Shown: one piece after another, positions 40,544-49,672 of the stretch
Layout: each line of letters begins with the position of its first letter
Numbering within the stretch: the stretch's first letter is position 1
The notes under the pieces: generated by a model
Databases searched by the model: none
Told to the model about the DNA's origin: nothing
The model's input: the letters and a program-made list of their open reading frames with translations, nothing else
Made by a program: the position numbers and the translations under genes
Assembly: GCA_964437445.1 (NCBI GenBank)
Contig: CAYTGR010000020.1
Coordinates: 1 to 64,000, forward strand
DNA from: CAYTGR01 sp964437445
GTDB taxonomy: Bacteria > Chloroflexota > Anaerolineae > B4-G1 > SLSP01
Direction of reading: 5' to 3'
DNA length: 64,000 bases

Positions 40544-41368
40544 ATGGAAGATATTCGTATTTTAGTGGTGGACGATGAAGTGGCTGAGCGGGTCACGCTG
40601 GGCGAGCTGCTGCGCCTGGAAGGCTACCAGGTCACGCTGGCGGGTTCCGGTGAGGAAGCCGTCCAGCTGACTCAGATCGCCACTGTACCTTTTGATCTGG
40701 TGATTCTGGACATCCGCCTGCCGAAAATGGATGGGTTGCATGCCCTGGAGATGATTCACCGGGTATCGGTTTCTACGATGGTGATCCTGATCACCGGCTA
40801 CGGGACTTTGGATACCGCGATCCAAGCCTTACGCAAAGGCGCTTACGACTACCTGCTCAAGCCGTGCCCGGTGGAGGATATTTTAGCCACGGTGCGGCGC
40901 GCTCTGGCTCAGCTGCGCCAGGATCGGCAGCGGCGCGTGTTGGTAGGCCGCTTACAGGAGACCATGGAAGCGTTGTTGGCCACCGATGGGGTGGCGCAGG
41001 CTGATCCGGAACCGATCATCGGAGAGCGGTTCTTGAAGGTAGGCGAGGTCATGGTGGACCGGGCTAAGCATCTGGTCACCTTGCAAGAGCGCCCGGTAGA
41101 GCTGACTCCCACTGAGTTTAGATTGTTGGAGTTTTTGATGGAGCGGGTGGATCAGGTTTGTACGCCACAGGATTTGGTGCGCTTCGCCCAGGGTTATGAG
41201 GCCGATGCCTGGGGAGCACGGTCCATTGTGCGAGTTCACATCCGCCGCCTGCGGCGCAAGCTGGAACCGGATCCCGAACGCCCGCGTTACATCATGAATG
41301 TGCGGGGGGTGGGATATTTGTTCGCTTCTTCACCCGACCGTTTCCAAAATGAACCGGAAGAGCCTTAA
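40544..41368 (+). CDS. OmpR-type DNA-binding response regulator
   Basis: The 274-residue protein has a receiver domain (LVVDDE, phosphorylatable Asp in VILDIRLPKMDG, lysine in LLKPCPVEDI), a linker of about 40 residues and a winged-helix domain (about 170-265; VELTPTEFRLLEFLM and VRVHIRRLRRKLEPD). It should bind DNA after phosphorylation by the upstream kinase. It ends 80 bases before the next regulator gene, which has a separate promoter. Confidence 0.92.
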   Translation: MEDIRILVVDDEVAERVTLGELLRLEGYQVTLAGSGEEAVQLTQIATVPFDLVILDIRLPKMDGLHALEMIHRVSVSTMVILITGYGTLDTAIQALRKGAYDYLLKPCPVEDILATVRRALAQLRQDRQRRVLVGRLQETMEALLATDGVAQADPEPIIGERFLKVGEVMVDRAKHLVTLQERPVELTPTEFRLLEFLMERVDQVCTPQDLVRFAQGYEADAWGARSIVRVHIRRLRRKLEPDPERPRYIMNVRGVGYLFASSPDRFQNEPEEP

Positions 41369-41410
41369 CTGATCTGTCACCGTCCGGCAACACCCGATCC
41401 CTGTGGTTTG

Positions 41411-41419
41411 TGGTATAGT
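41411..41419 (+). promoter_or_regulatory. Extended -10 promoter
   Basis: TGGTATAGT is a good TGn-TATAGT extended -10 element, 28 bases before the next start codon. No clear -35 element is seen. Confidence 0.45.
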
Positions 41420-41447
41420 GGGATTATAGCCGTAGCAGGGGTTAAAG

Positions 41448-41843
41448 ATGAGACAGAATTATATCCTCATTGTGGAAGACGAGCCCAGTGTTGCTTTTTT
41501 CCTCAAAGAGGGGTTGGAAGTTTTGGGCCAGGAATATCAGGTGCTGCTGGCGGACTCGGCCGAGGCAGCGCTGGGCCTGTTAGAGAAACAGGTCCCTGAT
41601 CTGCTGGTGACCGATTTGCGTCTGCCGGGTATGAATGGCCTGGATCTGGTCTGGATACTGCAGGAACGCGGCCTCACGTTGCCGGTGCTGCTGATCACGG
41701 CTTACGGGTCTGACCTGGTGGAAACACGGGCGACTCGTTTAGGGATCAGGGCGATTTTGAGCAAACCTTTTGGCCTGCAGGTGTTCCTGGAGCAGGTCAC
41801 GGCGCTGCTTAACACCACCGTGCCGGTCGCGGAACCGTCGTAA
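41448..41843 (+). CDS. Single-domain response regulator
   Basis: The 131-residue protein is a receiver only: VEDEPS acidic pair, phosphorylatable Asp in LLVTDLRLPGMNG, LLITAYG and SKPFG lysine. With no output domain it probably passes a phosphate or signals by protein contact, for example to the hybrid kinase two genes upstream. The ATG has GGGTTAAAG upstream, a weak ribosome site. Confidence 0.88.
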   Translation: MRQNYILIVEDEPSVAFFLKEGLEVLGQEYQVLLADSAEAALGLLEKQVPDLLVTDLRLPGMNGLDLVWILQERGLTLPVLLITAYGSDLVETRATRLGIRAILSKPFGLQVFLEQVTALLNTTVPVAEPS

Positions 41844-41860
41844 CGTGAGCTGAGTGGCAC

Positions 41861-41889
41861 TTGCCCACCCTTTGAGTCAGGAGTAAAAT
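41861..41889 (+). promoter_or_regulatory. Sigma-70 type promoter of a small transcription unit
   Basis: TTGCCC and TAAAAT are separated by 17 bases. A transcript from about 41896 would end at the hairpin 42186-42216, giving an RNA of about 320 bases. Confidence 0.55.
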
Positions 41890-41984
41890 AAGGTTGAATG
41901 GATGTGAGCGGTTGAACGAATGCCTGCTGGTTGGTGCGCTAATGGCATGGTTCGCGAGGGTGATGGAGGAATGGAGAGAGGGAC

Positions 41985-42158
41985 ATGGGAGCACAGCCTG
42001 AGAAAGAGAACCTGGTCAAAATGCAAAAACTGCGGCGGGCCGTGGATCGGTTGCGAAAAGTGCGTTCCACCGAGCCGCCGGCGCGTCAGCAGCAATCCTG
42101 GTTGGGCCGGTGGAAGGAACGCCTGTTAAACTTGCTGGGGACTCCGCCTGAGCGTTAA
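41985..42158 (+). CDS. Small basic protein, 57 residues, hypothetical
   Basis: ATG 41985 with GGAGAGAGGG four bases upstream opens 57 codons ending in TAA. The product is basic, with a helical KLRRAVDRLRKVR stretch and WLGRWKERLLNLLG at the end, possibly an amphipathic helix. It is enclosed by a promoter (41861) and a strong terminator (42186). It could be a real small protein, or the region could be a small RNA in which this frame is accidental. Confidence 0.5.
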   Translation: MGAQPEKENLVKMQKLRRAVDRLRKVRSTEPPARQQQSWLGRWKERLLNLLGTPPER

Positions 42159-42185
42159 CGTTCAGGCTATGGCGGCAGGCAATGC

Positions 42186-42216
42186 AAAAGCGGCGCAGAT
42201 TCTCTGCGCCGCTTTT
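42186..42216. terminator. Bidirectional terminator between convergent genes
   Basis: AAAAGCGGCGCAGA and TCTGCGCCGCTTTT form a perfect 14-bp stem with a three-base loop, carrying A and T runs on both sides, so it can stop transcripts from both strands. Confidence 0.92.
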
Positions 42217-42230
42217 GGGTCGGCCAACGG

Positions 42231-43372
42231 TTACCACCATAAGAGGAAGACGTTCTGACCTGTGGCTGTGAGCGTGCCGTATGTCACGTCGGCCTGTACG
42301 ATCACCTGTTGCCCCGTCTGGCCACCCGTGACCGGGATTGAGACCCGGACAAACCCCCGGGCGTCGGTGGTCCATGTTGTCCCCGGTGGTGAGAGTGGCG
42401 TAGAATTGGGACCCAGGAAACGGATGTAGACTTTGGCGTTGGCTAACGGTGTTCCGTTGTTGTCGGTGACTAATACCGACACCGTTTGGTTCCCTTGTTT
42501 GCCCATTACCGAGTAGCGGAGTGACACCACTGCCCGGATGTTTGTAATGTTGGCAACGGTGGGTGAAGGACCGGGTCGGGGGCTACTGGGCACCTGAAAT
42601 GCCTCCGGTGGAATCCGGTCGCGATAGATGCTGACATAAAGCTCTCCCAGATTTCCGATCTGCACCGGTGCGGTGCGATCCTCCGGGTGCCATTGCATTT
42701 TCAACCGTTGGAAGTATTGAACGATGCTGCCATCCTCAAATTGCATTTCGGTGATCGGATAGCCGAAGATGTCAATCCNNNNNNNNNNNNNNNNNNNNNN
42801 NNNNNNNNNNNNNNNNNNNNNNNNNNNNNNNNNNNNNNNNNNNNNNNNNNNNNNNNNNNNNNNNNNNNNNNNNNNNNNATGCTGCCATCCTCAAATTGCA
42901 TTTCGGTGATCGGATAGCCGAAGATGTCAATCCCACCCTTGCTCTTGAAATAATCCAGGAAGGCATAAGAAACCGTATGTCCGGTTTCGGGGAAGTAGAG
43001 CTGGCGGCGAGATGCAAACCGGGGCGCCACTACAGCGGGTTGCCGGTAGTTAAGTTCATCCCCCAACAAACCGAGCTGCACTTTATAGGGTTCCGGGTTT
43101 TCGGGATGGGCCTCCAGCCTGGCTTTCTGGAAATACTGGACTGTGACATTTTTTTCAACGAAGGGTTCAGTGAGAGGATAGCCGAAAATCTCTATCCCAC
43201 CCCAGGTATCAAAGAAGGTCAGGAAATCGCCGCTGACGGAATGGCCGGTTTCGGGAAAGTAGCGGTAATTTCCCTCGCCTTGTGCTAACCCGGGCTGAGG
43301 AAACAGCAGCACCATGAGGGTGGCGAGAGCAAGAAAGGCTTTTGCATTTTTCAAAACATCTAATGATTTCAT
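42231..43372 (-). CDS. Secreted repeat protein with C-terminal Ig-like domain (split by assembly gap)
   Basis: The protein has a signal peptide (LALATLMVLLFPQPGLAQG), two or three repeats of the form YFPETGHSVSGDFLTFFD...GGIEIFGYPLTE...QYFQ (common in Chloroflexota exported proteins) and a C-terminal domain (VLVTDNNGTPLANAKVYIRF) like Big_1 Ig folds. The 100-N gap and its 55-base duplicate at 42724-42933 interrupt the frame; removing 155 bases gives 987 bases, or 328 residues. The repeats probably bind a cell-wall polymer or surface ligand. ATG 43372 (MKSLDV) was chosen because it directly precedes the signal peptide; GGCGAG is upstream. Confidence 0.8.
42724..42933. other. Second scaffold gap flanked by a 55-base duplicated contig end
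   Basis: Bases 42724-42778 and 42879-42933 are identical over 55 bases with 100 N between, exactly as at 22222-22431. Confidence 0.93.
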
Positions 43373-43796
43373 CGCCGCTCGCCTATCTAATAGAAAAATA
43401 AAACTCATCACTTATGCTCAAACCGGCCTTGAGAAGGCTACATGAAAAAAACCAGCTGTCTGTCTGGCTGCCCCACTGCAATGATGGCTGGAAGTGGGAG
43501 TATTGCGGTCACTGCTCCGCATTCATGGCACAACCCCGAAAACAATTGGATCACCAACCTCCGTTCGCTAAAACTGCAAACCATTATTTTAATCAGTAAA
43601 TTTTAGTGAAAATAATTTTATGCCATGTGGCAACAAACACCAGGAACCACGCCTCAGGAAAGAGGAGATTCTTACCTTATTGTACACTAAAAAAGCCCGT
43701 TAAGCAATAGTACTTTTCTAAGGAAACTATTTCTTAACCAAATTTTAATCTGAATGTTCTTAACCGTGCGCTCTAAACGATAGTCACGGAACTCTT
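43373..43796. other. A/T-rich gene-free interval
   Basis: This interval has much lower GC than its neighbours. It should hold the promoter of the minus-strand secreted protein, but I see no convincing -35/-10 pair, no terminator and no credible gene. An open frame at 43414-43599 has no ribosome site and atypical composition. Confidence 0.5.
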
Positions 43797-45449
43797 TCAG
43801 GCCACCGCGGCCAATCGGTCCAATTCTTTCACAACGTCACGGCCCAGATGGAAATGGAGGACCCGCCGGCCGGCGTTTAACAGTGCCTGGCGATCCCCCA
43901 TCGCCTGGGCAGCTTTGAGTACTCCAAAAGTGATGGATGAAGCCGGCGTGTCAGCCTCGTCGGGGATGGGCGCATCTTGGGGATCATCGGCAGTGAATTG
44001 AATGAAAAGCCCGTGACCGGCGTCGCCTTTGTGCAATTGACCGGTGGAGTGCAGGAAACGCGGCCCGTAGCCAACCGTGGTGGCCAGGCGCAGCCGGTCG
44101 CGCAATTGTAGCCGCAACCGTTGCAGGGCCGCTGCTGTCTCGGGTGTTGGCTGGAGATAGGCTTGCAGGGCGATATAGTCCCCTGGCCGGGCTTGAGCCA
44201 GAAAGGCCTCCAGGGTAGCTGGGTTCAAGGGGGCTGGTTCGGGGGTGGGCAATGTGCCCTGGCGGGTGTACTCGGCCACCATCTGGCGGGCCAGCACTTT
44301 GGCCGATTCTACGTTTGGCTGGTCGAAGGGATTAATGCCTAAATGGTGGCTGGCCACCGCAGTTGCCAGTTCCCACAGGAAGAATTGGCCCCCCAGTGCA
44401 TAGCGATCTGGCAGGGTGAGCGTGATGATCGGTTCCCCGCCGGCTTGCAAGGTTGCCACGGCTGCATCCAGCGTTGCTTCCCCTTCCAGCCGCAGGTAGA
44501 CGAACAGCCGGTCCGTCCCGTACACCGTCAGGGGGCCGGCCGGTTCTCCCACCACCGGCAGGATGCCGCGCCCTTCTTTGCCGGTGCTTTCCGCGATCAA
44601 TTGCTCCACCCAATCACCGAAACTGGCGAGGGTCGGTGAGAGCAGGAACGTGACCTTGTCCCGTCCGGCCTGAGCGAGCGCCCCCAACACGGCTCCCAGG
44701 CGGGCCGCCGGGTGGCGCTCGGCAGGGACATCGGGGGCGCAGGCGCGGGCCATGGCAGCCGCATTGTCCAGCAGGCCCGCTACCTCTACGCCGAGCAGCG
44801 CGGCCGGCGCCAGGCCGAAGTAAGAGAGGGCAGAGTAGCGCCCGCCGATATTGGGATCGTTGAGGAAGGTTGCCCGGAAATTGTAACGCGCGGCGGTGGT
44901 GGCCAACCCACTACCAGGATCAGTGATGGCGATGAAGTGCTCGCCGGCCTGTTCTGGGCCCAACCGTTCGGCGACCCACTGGTAGAAAAATTTGAAGAAA
45001 GAGAAGGTTTCTACGGTGCCGCCCGATTTGGTGGAAACGATGAAAAGCGTCCGCGCCGGGTCCAGGCGCGCTGCCCAGGACAGCACGGCCCCAGGATCGG
45101 TGCTGTCGAGCACTGCCAGGTCTAAGCAACCAGGGGCGACGCCGAAGGTTTTACGGAACACCTCAGGGGCCAGGCTGGAGCCGCCCATCCCCAATAGCAG
45201 GGCGTGGGTATAGCCGGCAGCCTGCACTGCCGCGACCGCCGCAGCCAGCTGCGGCAGGGCGTCGCGCATCACTACGGGGCTATGCAGCCAGCCCAGCCGG
45301 TTGGTGATTTCGGTGGGCTCGGGCCGCCAGACGGTGTGATCATGTTGCCAGATTCGCGGGATGATCTGGTTGGCATCTATGGCATCCAGGGCCGCCTGGA
45401 CGGTAGATTGATAAGCGCCCAACGAGGCAAAATCAGGTTGATGGTCCAT
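43797..45449 (-). CDS. pgi: Glucose-6-phosphate isomerase
   Basis: The 550-residue enzyme converts glucose 6-phosphate and fructose 6-phosphate in glycolysis and gluconeogenesis. It has the sugar-phosphate-binding strings LLGMGGSSLAPEV and STKSGGTVETFSFFKFF and the C-terminal LHKGDAGHGLFIQF. It resembles the isomerase half of the transaldolase/isomerase fusions found in several phyla, but here it is alone. A strong GAGGAGGAAGC precedes ATG 45449. It has a divergent promoter shared in part with the rubredoxin gene. Confidence 0.88.
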   Translation of the reverse strand: MDHQPDFASLGAYQSTVQAALDAIDANQIIPRIWQHDHTVWRPEPTEITNRLGWLHSPVVMRDALPQLAAAVAAVQAAGYTHALLLGMGGSSLAPEVFRKTFGVAPGCLDLAVLDSTDPGAVLSWAARLDPARTLFIVSTKSGGTVETFSFFKFFYQWVAERLGPEQAGEHFIAITDPGSGLATTAARYNFRATFLNDPNIGGRYSALSYFGLAPAALLGVEVAGLLDNAAAMARACAPDVPAERHPAARLGAVLGALAQAGRDKVTFLLSPTLASFGDWVEQLIAESTGKEGRGILPVVGEPAGPLTVYGTDRLFVYLRLEGEATLDAAVATLQAGGEPIITLTLPDRYALGGQFFLWELATAVASHHLGINPFDQPNVESAKVLARQMVAEYTRQGTLPTPEPAPLNPATLEAFLAQARPGDYIALQAYLQPTPETAAALQRLRLQLRDRLRLATTVGYGPRFLHSTGQLHKGDAGHGLFIQFTADDPQDAPIPDEADTPASSITFGVLKAAQAMGDRQALLNAGRRVLHFHLGRDVVKELDRLAAVA

Positions 45450-45496
45450 TGCTTCCTCCTCGTGTTTTCAATGCCCTCAAGGGCTAATTGACCCCG

Positions 45497-45524
45497 ATTA
45501 TACTCTCTTTCGGCTACTTGACAG
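45497..45524 (-). promoter_or_regulatory. Promoter of pgi
   Basis: Read on the minus strand, CTGTCA and TATAAT are separated by 16 bases; the -10 is perfect. Its -35 overlaps the -35 of the rubredoxin promoter on the other strand. Confidence 0.6.
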
Positions 45525-45545
45525 GCTGTTGCCCCGCCCTATAAT
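45518..45545 (+). promoter_or_regulatory. Consensus sigma-70 promoter of the rubredoxin gene
   Basis: TTGACA and TATAAT, both perfect, are separated by 16 bases. The predicted start near 45552 gives a leader of about 109 bases. Confidence 0.8.
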
Positions 45546-45660
45546 TATTTTTAGTGGCAGGCTTGCGCCGGTGGGCACAGCAGTTTCACAGGATGCCGGC
45601 CCGTTTTCAGGCGTTGGTTGTTAATTCCCCAGTTTATTTTACCAAAACGGAGGTCTTGCA

Positions 45661-45822
45661 ATGAAGAAGTGGGAATGCACTGTCTGCGGTTATGTTTATG
45701 ACCCGGCGGTAGGTGATCCGGAGAATGGCGTTCCGGCCGGCACTCCTTTTGAGGAACTGCCGGACGATTGGGAATGCCCTGATTGTGGCGCAACTAAGGA
45801 TATGTTTGAGCCGGTGGATTAA
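45661..45822 (+). CDS. Rubredoxin
   Basis: The 53-residue protein has CTVCGYVYDP and CPDCGATKDMFEPV, the two CxxCG loops that hold one iron, plus the conserved GDP, PAGTPFEELPDDW between them. Rubredoxins carry electrons, often to oxygen- or peroxide-reducing enzymes in anaerobes and microaerophiles. ATG 45661 follows ACGGAGG. No partner gene is adjacent. A consensus promoter suggests strong expression. Confidence 0.95.
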   Translation: MKKWECTVCGYVYDPAVGDPENGVPAGTPFEELPDDWECPDCGATKDMFEPVD

Positions 45823-45905
45823 CGTCTAAACCGGCCGCCGCATAGATGGCCCTCGGGCGACATTTGATGGTTGAAAGAGGGTATTGTATAGTCAACGACA
45901 GTGCT

Positions 45906-45938
45906 GGTGGCCGGCATTTTTCAGAAATGCCGGCCACC
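45906..45938. terminator. Hairpin terminator between convergent rubredoxin and prs genes
   Basis: A perfect 14-bp stem (GGTGGCCGGCATTT with AAATGCCGGCCACC) and a five-base loop lie 83 bases after rubredoxin and 5 bases after the prs stop on the other strand. T-runs are weak on either side. Confidence 0.6.
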
Positions 45939-45943
45939 GGCTA

Positions 45944-46909
45944 TTATTTATAACCGTGATAACGCTTGAAGAGCTCGCCTACACTGCGACCTTCGTGGAC
46001 ATCGTGGATTACGTCGGCGAGCAGCTGTCCCACGGAGAGAATCGTCATATTGGGCAAGCGTTTGGCGGGGGGGAGCGGCACAGAGTTGGTCGTCACGATC
46101 TCGGTGATGGGCAAATCGCGTAGCTTGTCCACGGCGTTGCCCGAGAGCACGGCATGCACAAAGCAGACGTAAATGTTGCGGGCGCCTTGCTCTTTCATGG
46201 CGATCACGTCGTTGGCCAGCGTGCCTCCGGTATCTACTTCGTCATCCACGATGATGACGTCTTTGTCCTTGACCTCGCCGATGACTGTGAGGGTCTCGGT
46301 TTGAGTACCCATTCGCCGCTTCTCAATGAAAGCCACCGGCAGATCTAACTCCACTGCGAAGTTGCGGGCTTTCTTGGCAAACCCCAGGTCGGCCGCCACC
46401 ACCACCGCGTTATCCAGGTCCTTTTTGCGCATATAATCGGCCAGGAGGGGGAAAGCGGTCAGTACGTCGCCGGGAATGGAAAAGAAACCCTGAATCTGCC
46501 CGGCGTGTAAATCCAGGGTAATGTAACGATCGGCCCCGGCCACCTGGATCATGTCGGCCACCAAGCGGGCGGTGATGGGCACCCGGGGTTGGTCTTTTTT
46601 GTCGGAGCGGGCGTAGGCTAAGTAGGGGATGACTGCCGTCACCCTGCCGGCCGAAGCTCGCTTGAGGGTGTCCAGAAAAATCAGCAGCTCCATCAAATTG
46701 TCGTTCACGGGCGGAGAGGTCGTCTGTATGATGAAAGTGTCCTGCCCGCGCACGCTTTGGTTGAGCCGTACAAAAATATTGCCGTTAGGGAAACGGACAA
46801 CATCGCGGTCACCTAACGGTACGCGCAACAGGGAGTTAATTTCAGCTGCCAGATCGGGGCAGCCCGTCCCACTGAATAAAATATAATCGCCGTAGCTAAA
46901 TAAAGCCAT
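45944..46909 (-). CDS. prs: Ribose-phosphate pyrophosphokinase
   Basis: The 321-residue enzyme makes phosphoribosyl pyrophosphate from ribose 5-phosphate and ATP for nucleotide, His and Trp synthesis. It has PYLAYARSDKKD (ATP loop region), DLHAGQIQGFF, and the PRPP-binding VIIVDDEVDTGGT. Length is normal. ATG 46909 has GTGGAGGA upstream. It starts 49 bases after the end of the histidine kinase gene and may share its transcript. Confidence 0.93.
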   Translation of the reverse strand: MALFSYGDYILFSGTGCPDLAAEINSLLRVPLGDRDVVRFPNGNIFVRLNQSVRGQDTFIIQTTSPPVNDNLMELLIFLDTLKRASAGRVTAVIPYLAYARSDKKDQPRVPITARLVADMIQVAGADRYITLDLHAGQIQGFFSIPGDVLTAFPLLADYMRKKDLDNAVVVAADLGFAKKARNFAVELDLPVAFIEKRRMGTQTETLTVIGEVKDKDVIIVDDEVDTGGTLANDVIAMKEQGARNIYVCFVHAVLSGNAVDKLRDLPITEIVTTNSVPLPPAKRLPNMTILSVGQLLADVIHDVHEGRSVGELFKRYHGYK

Positions 46910-46958
46910 GTATCCTCCACGTTGATCTAATGCATTGCTGTGCGGTCCTGGTTACTCC

Positions 46959-49544
46959 TTACAACTCGAGGCGTTGTTCCTGACCCACTGCCTCACCCTC
47001 AGCCGTGATGGTTGGCAGCGTGAAGTAGAAGGCCACGCCACCCTGCGGGCGATTGTCGGCCCAGATGCGTCCCCCGTGAGCCTCTACCGCCAGGCGACAG
47101 AAAAACAGCCCTAATCCGTAGCCCTGACCCCGATAGGGGCTGGTTTTGAATTTCTCAAAGAGCTCTTTTTTAGCTTCCGGGGGGATGGGATCGCCGTTGT
47201 TGTAAACTTCCACCGTAACCCAGGACTTGTCGGCGGTGACCGTGATTTCAATCAGACCTTTTTCCATCGGAACAAACTTCAGGGCATTATCAATCAGGTT
47301 TTGGAAAATCCGCTCCACGATGGTGACGTCGGCCCAGACGAGCGGCAGGTCGGGGGGAAGGTTGAGGCGCAGCGTGGGCCGTTTGTTGGTCAGCTGCAAG
47401 TTTTCCCCCAGCCGCTCAATCAAAACGGGGAGCTGGCAGGGATGCTGGTGCAGTTCTAGCTGTCCCTGTTCCAGCTTGCCGATGCTCAGAATAGCCGTGA
47501 CCAGCGTCAAGAGCCGTTCGGTGTTCTCCAGGGCAATATCCAGAATGCGCGGGGCATCGGCCTGGGCGGTAAAATCATCCTGGAGCGCCTGCAGCGCGCT
47601 CAAGATGACGGAGAGCGGGTTACGCATATCGTGGACGATCATGTGGAGCAGGTCGTCGCGCATCCGTTCCAGCGATTTCTGTTCGGTGATGTCACGCAGG
47701 ACGAACAATCGCCCCAAGGGGTGTTGGCGTTCAGAGTAGACCGGCCAGTCGCGCAGCACGAGAATGCGACTATGCGCGGTTTCAAACATGGCCCCCTGGC
47801 TGTTGGGGGTGGGTTGTTGGGTTAGCGGGATGTGACGGCTGGCCTGATGTAGCCAGCGCGCCAGCTCACGGGCTTCCCAGCGAATGGCGGCAATGACTTC
47901 CGCAAACGAGCGGGTTTCCCAGACCGTGGGATCCCCGGCCACTGCCAGCAACTCCAGCGCTTGCCGGTTCACGTAGCGAACTCTGAAATCCTCGCCGACC
48001 AGGATGATCCCCTCTTGGGAAGAATCTAAAATCGCTTGCAGGCGCGTTTCGGCCTCGTAGCTGGCCTCGTAGAGTTGGATACGGGTGAGCGTGACGGCAC
48101 TCTGCTGCAACAATGCTTGGGCCAACATGGATTCCTGGGGCGAAAGCGGGTAAGCCGTTTGGAGCCAGATCGCTACCACGCCAAAAGCATCGCCATGGGG
48201 GAGGGCCAGTGGCAGATAGAGCAGCTGGCGGCCGCCCGCCGCCTGGACCTGATCCCAGCAAGGGGCGTCAGGCGTGCTCAACCCATTGACTGATTGGGGG
48301 ACGCCGGTCTGGTAGCATTGATCCAGCAGGGCCGCTTCACCGGTCCAGATTGGACCTTCTTGCCAGAGAGCCGCCACTGCTTCTTCACCCCGCTTGACGT
48401 AAACCCGCGCGCGGGTCCAGACTCCATGTTCGTGTTGATAAAAAGCGCTGCCTACCGCGTCCTTTAAAACGGTGAGCATGGTACGCAGTAAGATAAAAAT
48501 CGTCTCCCGGGTCCCCATCTGGCTCAAGAAGGCCGCGCTGATCTCGTACAGGTCATGCAGGGCCTGGAGCTGGATCTGCAGCTGGGCGGTCAATTGACCG
48601 CGCTGGATGGCCAGGGCCAGCTGATCGGCAATGGTGCGAAGGGTCCGCTCCATATCAGGGGTGAGCTCCTGGCCGGCGGCGCGCGTGAGGCTCATGACCC
48701 CGATGGCCTGGCCTTCCAGCGGCAAGGGCAGGTTAATTTGGACGCTGGCAGAGCGCAATAATTCCATGGTCAGGCCGGGCCCGGCGGTGACCAAATTCCA
48801 CTCCAGGGTTTCCCGTTGCTCGGCGTACGCTTTGCCAATGGCCCCTTCCCCCGCGCGGTAACGGCTGACCCGCTGGGCGGCTTCGGCGGACATCCCATGG
48901 TGCGCATGGAGCCGCAGGCAGGCATCCCGCTCATCCCAAAGGTAGATAGCACCCCGCTCCATATCGGCGACCTGCATGGCGCTGCTGAGGCCCACCCGCA
49001 GGATTTCATCCAGGTCCAATGTCTGATTGATGATGGTGATGACATCGTTCAGCGGACGGGCGTAGCGTGGTTCAGGCGCGGGTTCCATTGCCAGCCGTTC
49101 CAGCTGACGCCGCAGCTGGGCACTTTGCACCAGCGGCGTGATTAACGCGGCGCCCTGTTCCAATAGAGGAGTGGGGAAGTCGGTAGGTGGGCCGATAAAC
49201 ACCAGGATAGCCGCGGTGATGGGGGTATGTAGCGGAATGGGCAACAGCCAGACCGGCTCTGACCAACCTGGGATCTGCCAGGCCAGCAATCCGGCTCCTG
49301 CGGGCAAAGGCTGAGCCTGGAGTGTGTCGCTAAGCGCTTCAGCTGTCCCGGCGGGGAGCGAGCTGCCAGTTGCCAGGCAGTGGGCCGGGACTGGCCCCTG
49401 TGCCATCAGGAGCAACAGCGCGCGTTCTACCCCTATGGCACCGGCGAACAGCTCCAACGTTTCTCCCAGCGCTTGTGACCAGGGCAGGGTAGCGCTGCGG
49501 TGGCAGATCTTTGCCAACTGCTCCAGAAAATGCTCACTTTTCAT
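46959..49544 (-). CDS. Soluble GAF/PAS sensor histidine kinase
   Basis: The 861-residue protein has no membrane segment. It appears to hold an N-terminal GAF-like region, a second GAF domain (about 180-325), a third (about 330-500), a PAS domain (about 505-610), a HisKA helix with VHDMRNPLS (His near 637) and an HATPase domain with YGLGLFFCRLAVEAHGG. GAF domains usually bind small ligands or redox cofactors. No response regulator is adjacent, so the partner may be one of the regulators near 40544-41843. ATG 49544 follows a promoter at 49572. Confidence 0.9.
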   Translation of the reverse strand: MKSEHFLEQLAKICHRSATLPWSQALGETLELFAGAIGVERALLLLMAQGPVPAHCLATGSSLPAGTAEALSDTLQAQPLPAGAGLLAWQIPGWSEPVWLLPIPLHTPITAAILVFIGPPTDFPTPLLEQGAALITPLVQSAQLRRQLERLAMEPAPEPRYARPLNDVITIINQTLDLDEILRVGLSSAMQVADMERGAIYLWDERDACLRLHAHHGMSAEAAQRVSRYRAGEGAIGKAYAEQRETLEWNLVTAGPGLTMELLRSASVQINLPLPLEGQAIGVMSLTRAAGQELTPDMERTLRTIADQLALAIQRGQLTAQLQIQLQALHDLYEISAAFLSQMGTRETIFILLRTMLTVLKDAVGSAFYQHEHGVWTRARVYVKRGEEAVAALWQEGPIWTGEAALLDQCYQTGVPQSVNGLSTPDAPCWDQVQAAGGRQLLYLPLALPHGDAFGVVAIWLQTAYPLSPQESMLAQALLQQSAVTLTRIQLYEASYEAETRLQAILDSSQEGIILVGEDFRVRYVNRQALELLAVAGDPTVWETRSFAEVIAAIRWEARELARWLHQASRHIPLTQQPTPNSQGAMFETAHSRILVLRDWPVYSERQHPLGRLFVLRDITEQKSLERMRDDLLHMIVHDMRNPLSVILSALQALQDDFTAQADAPRILDIALENTERLLTLVTAILSIGKLEQGQLELHQHPCQLPVLIERLGENLQLTNKRPTLRLNLPPDLPLVWADVTIVERIFQNLIDNALKFVPMEKGLIEITVTADKSWVTVEVYNNGDPIPPEAKKELFEKFKTSPYRGQGYGLGLFFCRLAVEAHGGRIWADNRPQGGVAFYFTLPTITAEGEAVGQEQRLEL

Positions 49545-49571
49545 CGTGCTTTTTAGTTACCTCTAACCGTA

Positions 49572-49600
49572 ATTATACTACAAAACGTCGTCTGGGTGAA
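49572..49600 (-). promoter_or_regulatory. Promoter of the GAF/PAS histidine kinase
   Basis: On the minus strand TTCACC and TATAAT are separated by 17 bases; the -10 is perfect. It is 28 bases upstream of the ATG. Confidence 0.55.
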
Positions 49601-49672
49601 GAGGCAGATGAAAAGTGGCCCTGAATCTCCGACGCAAGGGGCTGTGGTTGGAATCCATTGACCGACGAGTGA

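Noticed and set aside
43414..43599. Possible small gene in the A/T-rich interval
   Set aside because: It has no ribosome site, no recognisable motif and low-complexity composition unlike neighbouring genes.
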